A stretch of 6,250 nucleotides of DNA from Acidobacteriota bacterium. Lineage in GTDB: Bacteria; Acidobacteriota; Terriglobia; Terriglobales; Acidobacteriaceae. Every line of letters begins with the position of its first letter. Position 1 is the first letter of the stretch. The notes beneath the pieces are model-generated. The model saw nothing but the letters and a program-made list of their open reading frames with translations. It was not told where the DNA came from and ran no database searches. Location: assembly GCA_003225595.1 (NCBI GenBank), contig QIAR01000330.1, forward strand, positions 1 through 6,250. The letters run 5' to 3'. This document shows positions 1 to 4,849 of this stretch, piece by piece. Position numbers and translations under genes: made by a program.

Positions 1-177
1 CAGGTTGAGCGAAACAATATTTCCCTCGCGCGGCGAGTTCTGCTCGACTACACCCTTCAGGTGTACCAGCTCGGGACGGAAGACCTGTAGCCGTTTACGC
101 AGCTTCTCTATCTGGTGGTTGATCTCCTTTTCGATGTCGGGAGTTTTCTGGACCTTATAACTGATATGAACGTTCAT
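1..177 (-). CDS. HPF/RaiA-like ribosome-associated protein, N-terminal part
   Basis: This is a partial gene: 59 codons are open from an ATG at 177-175 down to the window edge, so the C-terminus lies outside. The protein begins MNVHISYKVQKTPDIEKEI and continues with a basic helix (QIEKLRKRLQVF), then a strand-like stretch (ELVHLKGVVEQ) and a second one near the edge (NIVSLNL). This beta-helix-beta-beta order, with a charged KxxKL-type helix, resembles the N-terminal domain of the HPF/RaiA (sigma-54 modulation) family, which binds the 30S subunit and silences ribosomes in stationary phase. A GAGG (186-183) lies 5 nt before the ATG and supports this start. The family call comes from pattern recognition over a short fragment. 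Another small alpha/beta protein cannot be excluded. Confidence 0.6.
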   Translation of the reverse strand, partial: MNVHISYKVQKTPDIEKEINHQIEKLRKRLQVFRPELVHLKGVVEQNSPREGNIVSLNL

Positions 178-232
178 GAGAGCCTCGGACGACGGGAGCA
201 GATCCCGTGAAGCTTTCAGTGCCTTCGATCAG

Positions 233-259
233 ATTCTACACCCGCTGGGAGAGAGGCAA
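233..259 (-). promoter_or_regulatory. Possible promoter of the HPF-like gene
   Basis: Read on the minus strand, a TAGAAT (238-233) matches the -10 consensus at 5 of 6 positions. A TTGCCT (259-254) matches the -35 at 4 of 6, with a 15-bp spacer that is shorter than ideal. It would start transcription about 50 nt before the HPF-like ATG. It is a consensus match only. Confidence 0.25.
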
Positions 260-376
260 AGCGGGAATTGAGGAAGATCGTAACCTGCTGTGTTTGGGAA
301 TTTAGAACTTGTTCCACGGCGGCACGGAGACTTAGCAGGCTGCTGAAAAACTTCGGTCACTGCATATTTTGGGAAG

Positions 377-396
377 GGCACGACTTCAGTCGTGCC
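377..396. repeat. REP-like hairpin 1 inside the inverted-repeat element
   Basis: GGCACGAC and GTCGTGCC pair perfectly around a TTCA loop (8-bp stem, or 9 bp with a 2-nt loop). Of the two internal hairpins it is the stronger. No T-tract follows, so it is not an intrinsic terminator. Confidence 0.75.
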
Positions 397-426
397 ATCA
401 AGCCCCTTATTCTTGTCACTCCGAAC

Positions 427-439
427 CGGCTTTCAGCCG
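427..439. repeat. REP-like hairpin 2 inside the inverted-repeat element
   Basis: CGGCT pairs with AGCCG around TTC, and the hairpin is followed by TGAGG. It shares the GRCTT(T)CAGYC core with the hairpin at 377-396. The two may be copies of one structural unit, as in paired REP sequences. Confidence 0.5.
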
Positions 440-561
440 TGAGGAATCTGCTTTTCGGAGTTTTTCAGCAGCCTCTGCTAGAGCATCCAGGACGCTGGAA
501 GTCCTAGTCACGAGTGACACCTCTGCTTGCATTTAAGCCGCCTAGGTTCATCGTGTACATA

Positions 562-572
562 CAGTAATACTG
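562..572. promoter_or_regulatory. Palindrome CAGTAATACTG upstream of brnA
   Basis: This is a perfect 5+1+5 palindrome ending 8 nt before the AGGAG of brnA. It is preceded by a TGTACA palindrome (554-559). BrnA proteins are known to repress their own operon, so an operator here would be in the right place. I infer that role from position and symmetry only. Confidence 0.3.
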
Positions 573-590
573 ACATCGAGAGGAGAAACT

Positions 591-917
591 ATGAGGAAGC
601 TCACAAGAGAACAAAAGCGAGACATCGCCGCCATCGCCGCAAAGAAAGACGAGGAAATTGATTTCTCCGATGTCCCCGCAGTCGTCGATTGGAGCGGGGC
701 CGAGATCGGCAAGTTTTACCGGCCGCCGAAGAAGCCCGTAACCATGCGTCTGGACGCGGATGTTCTCGAATGGCTGAAGGCGTACGGCAAGGGATATCAG
801 ACAAAGGCCAATTTGTTGTTGAGGCATGCCATGGTGAGTTCTAGAGGGAGAGCCAATTCCGGGAAAGCAACCGGAGCGCGGCGAAAGAGGGATCGCAGGT
901 CTCACTCCATCGGTTAA
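591..917 (+). CDS. brnA: BrnA-type antitoxin, ribbon-helix-helix repressor, without an adjacent BrnT
   Basis: The 108-residue protein matches the BrnA pattern: an acidic segment (DEEIDFSDVP, residues 20-29), then DWSGA (33-37), then KFYRPPKKPVTMRLDADVLE (41-60) and WLKAYGKGYQTKANLLLRHA (61-80). The last part is a ribbon-helix-helix DNA-binding fold: strand VTMRLD and two helices around GKGYQT. BrnA normally neutralises the RNase toxin BrnT and represses the brnTA operon, in which brnT comes first. No brnT is seen upstream or downstream. The ATG follows AGGAG (581-585) by 5 nt, a clear ribosome binding site. The tail after residue 82 (rich in R, K, S and G) goes beyond the usual BrnA core and may be disordered. 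It may be a solitary regulator, a remnant of a decayed module, or an antitoxin for a toxin elsewhere. Confidence 0.8.
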   Translation: MRKLTREQKRDIAAIAAKKDEEIDFSDVPAVVDWSGAEIGKFYRPPKKPVTMRLDADVLEWLKAYGKGYQTKANLLLRHAMVSSRGRANSGKATGARRKRDRRSHSIG

Positions 918-928
918 TGCGATAGGGT

Positions 929-947
929 ATTCAGCGCTAGCGTGAAT
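929..947. terminator. Hairpin between the convergent brnA and mqnE ends
   Basis: ATTCA (929-933) pairs with TGAAT (943-947), and CGCT (935-938) faces AGCG (939-942), with G934 bulged. It sits in the 49-bp gap between the two stop codons, where a bidirectional terminator would be expected. It lacks a T-tract on either side, so its function as an intrinsic terminator is doubtful. Confidence 0.25.
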
Positions 948-966
948 CGAGCACAGCGTATCATCC

Positions 967-2091
967 TTACACAGCCACTGTAACCGAGGTCTCTGTTCGC
1001 GTAACCGGGCGATACAGCGTGTCGCGTTCTATGGGCTCGCGTCCGGCTTCTTTGATGAGGCGCATGAGTTCCTGGCGGCGCATGCCCTGGGGCGTGGTGG
1101 CGCCAGCATCGTGGTAAATCTTCTCCTCAACCACCGTACCGTCGATGTCGTCGGCCCCAAAACGCAGGGAAATCTGAGCGATCTTGGGCGTCATCATCTG
1201 CCAGTAGGCCTTGATGTGTGGAAAATTATCGAGCACTAGGCGGCTCACGGCGATTTGCTTGATGTCCAGCATGCCCGTGGTCTTAGGCAGATGCTGCAGC
1301 GGCGTGTTGTCAGGATGGAAAGCCAATGGGATAAACGTCTGAAAGCCACCGGTCTCATCTTGCAGCGCGCGTAGCTTGAGCAGATGGTCGACGCGATCTT
1401 CGTCGTTCTCCACGTGGCCGTAAAGCATGGTGGCGTTGGATTTCAGGCCGATCTGGTGAGCCAGCTTCGCCGTCTCCAACCATTGATCACCATCAATTTT
1501 GTGATCACAGATGATATGGCGCACGCGGTCCCCGAAAATTTCTGCGCCACCACCCGGAAGTGAATCCACGCCGGCGGTTTTCAACTGCGCCAACGTCTCG
1601 CGAGTGGAAAGCTTGGCGCGCTTCGCTAAGTACGCGACCTCGACCATGGTGAACGCTTTCAGATGCACTTGCGGAAAGCGCTGCTTCAACCCGGAGATGA
1701 GATCCAGAAAATATTCAAACGGCAGGTCGGGATGCAGGCCGCCGACAATGTGAAATTCCGTGACCGCTTCGGTGTAGCCGGAAGCAGCCGTCTGAAATGC
1801 TTCTTCGAGCGCCATCGTGTAGGCACCCGGTGTGTCTTTCTTTCGACCGAACGCGCACAGGCGGCACGCCGCGACGCAGACATTGGTGGGATTAATGTGA
1901 CGATTGACGTTGAAGTAAGTCTTATCGCTGTGCATGCGCTCGCGAACGTGATTGGCCAACCAGCCGACGGCCAGTATGTCCCCGGTGCGATATAGGGTGA
2001 GAGCGTCGTCATGACTAAGCCGCTTGCCAGCAAGCACCTTTTCTGCGATGGGATGGAGACGGGCGTCGTCGGTCTGGAATGCGTGTGACAT
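967..2091 (-). CDS. mqnE: Aminofutalosine synthase MqnE (radical SAM)
   Basis: MqnE joins the 5'-deoxyadenosyl radical from SAM to 3-[(1-carboxyvinyl)oxy]benzoate, giving aminofutalosine, in the futalosine route to menaquinone. From the ATG at 2091 the protein has 374 residues, about the family's usual length. It carries the radical SAM cluster motif CVAACRLC (C72, C76, C79) after NVNRHINPTN. It also has HIVGGLHPDLPFEYF (114-128), HLKAFTMVE (143-151), LPGGGAEIF (178-186) and FIPLAFHPDNTPL (243-255). HLKAFT and FIPLAFHP point to MqnE and away from the related cyclase MqnC. The frame stays open to an ATG at 2229, but those 46 extra residues lack family resemblance, so I place the start at 2091 (MSHAFQTDD). 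No good Shine-Dalgarno precedes it, so expression may be from a leaderless or very short leader transcript. It converges with brnA. Confidence 0.93.
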   Translation of the reverse strand: MSHAFQTDDARLHPIAEKVLAGKRLSHDDALTLYRTGDILAVGWLANHVRERMHSDKTYFNVNRHINPTNVCVAACRLCAFGRKKDTPGAYTMALEEAFQTAASGYTEAVTEFHIVGGLHPDLPFEYFLDLISGLKQRFPQVHLKAFTMVEVAYLAKRAKLSTRETLAQLKTAGVDSLPGGGAEIFGDRVRHIICDHKIDGDQWLETAKLAHQIGLKSNATMLYGHVENDEDRVDHLLKLRALQDETGGFQTFIPLAFHPDNTPLQHLPKTTGMLDIKQIAVSRLVLDNFPHIKAYWQMMTPKIAQISLRFGADDIDGTVVEEKIYHDAGATTPQGMRRQELMRLIKEAGREPIERDTLYRPVTRTETSVTVAV

Positions 2092-2100
2092 CCAGGTTTG

Positions 2101-2129
2101 ATGATAACGCAGGAAGTGGCTGGAGTCAC
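2101..2129 (-). promoter_or_regulatory. Possible mqnE promoter giving a nearly leaderless mRNA
   Basis: On the minus strand, GTGACT (2129-2124, 4 of 6 to the -35) and TATCAT (2106-2101, 5 of 6 to the -10) are 17 bp apart. A transcript would begin only a few bases before the ATG at 2091. This would explain the missing Shine-Dalgarno and supports that start over 2229. The evidence is consensus matching only. Confidence 0.25.
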
Positions 2130-2320
2130 AGCGGTGAGCCAGAGGATCGCCGCCTGGCGTGGAGGAGATTGAACCCCTATCTATTGCGTGCGCTTGGTGA
2201 TCCGAAGCTCGCAGACGCATTGGAAGCATGGCACGAACGCCTTGCGCTACCTGAGCCCGCTTGGCCCGAATGGTAAGGGAGTCAGGACATTCTTGCTTGC
2301 CGTCGGTTCAGGGGATTTCG

Positions 2321-2397
2321 AAACCCACATTGTTGGTGTAATGGCGACCAACCACCCGGTAGGACACCCACTCTCGTAAGCAAACCCGCATTGTTGG
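2321..2397. repeat. Imperfect direct repeat pair AAACCC(A/G)CATTGTTGG
   Basis: AAACCCACATTGTTGG (2321-2336) recurs as AAACCCGCATTGTTGG (2382-2397), matching at 15 of 16 positions with 61 bp between starts. The flanks do not match. The second copy ends about 70 bp before the preferred start of the exported-protein gene. The pair could be regulator sites or the scar of a duplication or insertion. Confidence 0.55.
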
Positions 2398-2467
2398 AAA
2401 GATGTACAAAGAAGTGACAGCGAAAGGAAGCACGGGCCGCGTGTGTGCTGACTGGACGGGCTTCGCT

Positions 2468-3595
2468 ATGGTGAACACCGTGAAAGCAGCACTCCGTGTA
2501 ATAGTTTATATACTCGTTATCTGCTTATGCCATGAAACCATCCATGCCGCTTCGGAAAAAGAACGCTGTGACGACCCTTGTGGCAAGTCGACGGCGTGGA
2601 ACGAATTCAATGTTTTCGAGCTCAAAGTGACCATGCCCCAAAAAACTGGTTACGAGTCTTGGCACGGACGGTTCGACAAAGAATCAAGTGATATTCAAAT
2701 CGATGTCGAAACTTTTGATGGGCAGAGGACAACACACGGAAAAATCCTTTTAGTGGGGGGGCGCGTGATGGCCACTCAGGGACCGATCACTGAGCCGGGG
2801 TATGAGATTGATGCACTCGACGCTCCAGTCCTTGAGCAGCGACTCGTAACTAGCTTGCTCGGAAGAGTTCTACCTGATGGTCCCACACGCGTCGAAGCTG
2901 TCCGCACCATTGATTTCACAGACGAGAAAACCGGAATCCAGTTTGCCACACCTAGCGCACAGGGCTTCATCCCGGCGCCTTGGCACGTGACCGGCGAGGT
3001 GAAACTTGCGGGACCTGATGATATTAAGTACCAGTTAACATTGACCGCGACAATCAAACAACAATCCCCCGCCAGCAGCCAAGGATACGTTGCTACCTTC
3101 ACAGGTCGGTTGTCAAAGGAGGCAAGTGTCAAGATTGATGACGCTCTCCCTCTTGAGGGCTGGAATCTTTTTGGCCTCGGAGTTCAGAAGCGAAAGGGCA
3201 GCGGTGGGACGACATTTGATTACAGTGCTGCACCGGCCACCACTTTGTACAAGATTGTTGCTGATATCCGAAAAAAGATTGCCGAGGACGATTATCCGGG
3301 CGAGCCAGATCCCTCCAACAACTTCACCGGGTTCTGGAAGGAAGATTGTGAGCAGGCTTTCGGTCTACAGATTATGCCGTACGGGAAAGATGGTAAGTAT
3401 TCTGTTACTTTCTGCGGGCCGGGGGGCTGTGGAACAGCAGGCGAAGACGGGAAAAACACGTTCATTACAAAGGATCCCGATTACGAAGTAGTCAGTGAAA
3501 GCAAAATCAAAGTACGAAATGTCGATAACGGTTGGGATACGTATTACCGGTGCACAAGGGACACGCATCTTATCTTGAAATACAAGCAACAATGA
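2468..3595 (+). CDS. Exported protein of unknown function with a Cys-containing C-terminal domain
   Basis: I do not recognise a named family. From the ATG at 2468 it has 375 residues and begins with a Sec signal peptide: MVNTVK, then a hydrophobic core (about 8-21, VIVYILVICL), with likely cleavage near residue 27 (THE context is ETIHA-ASEK). An earlier in-frame ATG at 2402 would add 22 polar residues before the signal and has poor ribosome-binding spacing. Residues about 43-270 look beta-rich, with TGEVKLAG and LTLTATIKQQ. Residues 285-375 form a second region containing FWKEDCEQAFGLQI, YSVTFCGPGGC and a final YYRC. The mature part has six cysteines (C34, C38, C294, C316, C321, C362), consistent with disulfides outside the cytoplasm. 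No catalytic motif is evident. Hand-counted lines inside it are about 38-55% GC, against 68% in one line of the amidase gene. It lies 123 bp upstream of that gene on the same strand. Confidence 0.75.
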   Translation: MVNTVKAALRVIVYILVICLCHETIHAASEKERCDDPCGKSTAWNEFNVFELKVTMPQKTGYESWHGRFDKESSDIQIDVETFDGQRTTHGKILLVGGRVMATQGPITEPGYEIDALDAPVLEQRLVTSLLGRVLPDGPTRVEAVRTIDFTDEKTGIQFATPSAQGFIPAPWHVTGEVKLAGPDDIKYQLTLTATIKQQSPASSQGYVATFTGRLSKEASVKIDDALPLEGWNLFGLGVQKRKGSGGTTFDYSAAPATTLYKIVADIRKKIAEDDYPGEPDPSNNFTGFWKEDCEQAFGLQIMPYGKDGKYSVTFCGPGGCGTAGEDGKNTFITKDPDYEVVSESKIKVRNVDNGWDTYYRCTRDTHLILKYKQQ

Positions 3596-3706
3596 CGTGG
3601 CTGACTGTCTGAGTTCGAATCGCAGGGAAGCCCGTAAGCGGATTAACTGTCGACGCAGACGATTACATTCACGACCGGATTACTGGTGGAATGGCGATTT
3701 TGCAAA

Positions 3707-3713
3707 AAGGAGG
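3707..3713 (+). promoter_or_regulatory. Ribosome binding site fixing the amidase start
   Basis: AAGGAGG stands 5 nt before the ATG at 3719. It is the best Shine-Dalgarno in the window and decides against the in-frame ATG at 3686, which lies upstream of it. Confidence 0.8.
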
Positions 3714-3718
3714 CGATC

Positions 3719-4849
3719 ATGACACAGCTGTTCAGGGTTGCGGCTGCGGTCGCATTGATTCTCTGCCCGTCGCTCCTGGTTCGGGCACAAGAAAAAAAAG
3801 AGGCGGGAACTCCGCATGTGAGCGCCGCGCCTAAACATCACTCCTTGCCAGCGACTCCCGAGACGGTGCAGTGGGGCTGGCTTGATCCCAAAGAGAAGCC
3901 CAAACTCACCATCAATTCTGGCGATGCCGTTTCTGTCGAGACCATGATGCACTCGCTGGATCAGGTCAAGCCCGGCGTGCCGATGGAGGAACTGGTGAAG
4001 CTCCGGTTGCAAAATGACGGAGGCGGCCCGCACTCTGTCACCGGGCCGATCTACGTCAACGGCGCCGAGCCTGGCGACACACTGGAGATTCGAATCCTCA
4101 AGATCGTGCCCAAGCCCGATGCCTTTAACTTTAATTTGCCGGGCAAGCAATTCCCCACGGTTGGCCTGCTAGCGTCCGAGTTTCCCGAGGGCTTTGTTCG
4201 CTACTACAAGTTGGACCTCGCCAAAATGCAGACCGAGTTCAAGCCGGGAATCGTCATCAACCTGGCGCCATTTCCCGGGATTCTGGCGGTAGCGCCCGAT
4301 CCCAATGAGCCGGCAGCCAAGGCCGGCCCGCCAATCCACGACGAAAAAGGCCGGACCAGCACGCTGCGGCCCTGGAAGAACGGCTCCAACATGGACCTGA
4401 ACGAATTGCAGGCCGGTTCCACGCTATATGTCCCAGTCTTCCTCGAGGGCGGGTTGATCTGGATTGGTGACGCGCATTGCCGTCAGGGCAACGGCGAGGT
4501 CAACCTGACAGCGCTCGAGTGCGCCTACAAGGAGATTGAGATTCAACCCATCGTGCGCAAAGACCTAAAGATCGACTGGCCGCGCGCAGAAACCAAGGAC
4601 AACTGGATCTTCGCCGGGTTCGATGAGGACCTGACTCAGGCGATGAAGATCGCGGTCCAGCAGACCGTGGCGTGGCTCTCGACGCAGAAGATGGTGCCCA
4701 TGAGCCGTGAAGAGGCCTACGCCCTCACTTCGATGGTTGGAGATTGCCGGGTGACCGAGGTCGTGGACATCCGCAAAGGCGTGCACTGCATGATCCCAAA
4801 ATCGATCTTCGTCAGCCAGAAGTCAGCTGACCACTCATCGGCGCAATAA
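3719..4849 (+). CDS. Exported acetamidase/formamidase family protein
   Basis: The protein belongs to the FmdA/AmdA family, whose members hydrolyse formamide or acetamide to ammonia and the acid. It has 376 residues. Residues 1-23 form a signal peptide (MTQLFR, core VAAAVALILCPSLL, cleavage VRA-Q), so it probably acts in the periplasm, whereas classical members are cytoplasmic. Family landmarks, in order, are TGPIYVNGAEPGDTLEIRI (108-126), NGSNMD (221-226, for the usual GGNMD), LEGGLIWIGDAHCRQGNGE (242-260, for the GDxHxxQGDGE metal/active-site segment) and TSMVGDCRVTEVVD (337-350). QGNGE in place of QGDGE and NGSNMD in place of GGNMD are departures that could change substrate or activity, so the actual substrate is uncertain. 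The last 15 bp overlap the convergent prenyltransferase gene. No partner such as an amide transporter or a urea-type gene is nearby. Confidence 0.85.
   Translation: MTQLFRVAAAVALILCPSLLVRAQEKKEAGTPHVSAAPKHHSLPATPETVQWGWLDPKEKPKLTINSGDAVSVETMMHSLDQVKPGVPMEELVKLRLQNDGGGPHSVTGPIYVNGAEPGDTLEIRILKIVPKPDAFNFNLPGKQFPTVGLLASEFPEGFVRYYKLDLAKMQTEFKPGIVINLAPFPGILAVAPDPNEPAAKAGPPIHDEKGRTSTLRPWKNGSNMDLNELQAGSTLYVPVFLEGGLIWIGDAHCRQGNGEVNLTALECAYKEIEIQPIVRKDLKIDWPRAETKDNWIFAGFDEDLTQAMKIAVQQTVAWLSTQKMVPMSREEAYALTSMVGDCRVTEVVDIRKGVHCMIPKSIFVSQKSADHSSAQ
4835..4849. other. Convergent 3' overlap of the amidase and mqnP genes
   Basis: The TAA of the amidase gene (4847-4849) lies inside the last codons of mqnP, whose TGA reads 4837-4835 on the minus strand. 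The shared 15 bp leave no room for a terminator between the genes. The two transcripts must overlap unless they end inside each other's coding region. Confidence 0.85.

Larger units (their letters stand above)
337..474. repeat. MITE/REP-like element with terminal inverted repeats
   Basis: The left end (337-352, AGGCTGCTGAAAAACT) is a perfect 16-bp inverted match to the right end (459-474, AGTTTTTCAGCAGCCT). The match extends inward to 18 of 19 (337-355 against 456-474). Just outside, TAGC(A) on the left and TGCTA on the right also pair. Between the ends lie two hairpins, at 377-396 and 427-439. The element has no coding capacity, and no clear target-site duplication is visible. Ends plus internal hairpins are what one expects of a non-autonomous mobile element or a REP/BIME-type unit moved in trans by a RAYT (REP-associated tyrosine transposase). 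Intergenic repeats of this look are common in acidobacterial genomes, as far as I recall. The mobilising enzyme is inferred and is not in the window. Confidence 0.65.
178..590. other. Intergenic region between the HPF-like gene and brnA
   Basis: This 413-bp gap separates two divergent genes. The left part (178-336) is the leader and possible promoter of the HPF-like gene. The centre (337-474) is an inverted-repeat element with internal hairpins. The right part (475-590) is the brnA upstream region, with a small palindrome and a ribosome binding site. An open frame at 268-507 (+) runs through the repeat element, but its translation just reads the hairpins and terminal repeats, so I do not call it a gene. 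The gap right of the element (475-590) is too short to hold a complete brnT. Confidence 0.7.
2092..2467. other. Intergenic region between mqnE and the exported-protein gene
   Basis: About 376 bp lie between the two divergent starts chosen here. The left part overlaps the extended mqnE frame and, on the plus strand, an open frame at 2079-2276 (65 codons, stop TAA). The end of that frame (LRALGDPKLADALEAWHERL) looks protein-like but has no ribosome binding site and no family match that I recognise. The right part holds an imperfect 16-bp direct repeat (2321-2336 and 2382-2397) and a 6-bp hairpin, GTTGGT (2332-2337) with ACCAAC (2347-2352). I see no convincing plus-strand promoter. Confidence 0.55.

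Noticed and set aside
268..507. Open frame of 79 codons on the plus strand
   Set aside because: It runs straight through the inverted-repeat element. Its central peptide is a translation of the hairpins and the terminal repeat, and it has no ribosome binding site.
507..518. Short inverted repeat GTCAC-GA-GTGAC
   Set aside because: The loop of two bases is too small for a stable hairpin and there is no T-tract, so it is not called as a terminator. An operator role cannot be judged.
504..905. 133-codon open frame on the minus strand opposite brnA
   Set aside because: It is fully antisense to a recognisable brnA with its own ribosome binding site, and its own peptide shows no family features.
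1686..2129. 147-codon open frame in another minus-strand frame within mqnE
   Set aside because: It overlaps the conserved radical SAM region of mqnE in a different frame and is low in recognisable structure. It is a shadow of mqnE codon use.
2310..2326. Sequence AGGGGATTTCGAAACCC resembling a tRNA T-arm
   Set aside because: The loop bases fit loosely, but the key G-C closing pair of the loop is missing and no other tRNA arms surround it.
3680..4150. 156-codon open frame on the minus strand opposite the amidase gene
   Set aside because: The amidase frame has a strong ribosome binding site, a signal peptide and family motifs. The antisense frame has none of these.
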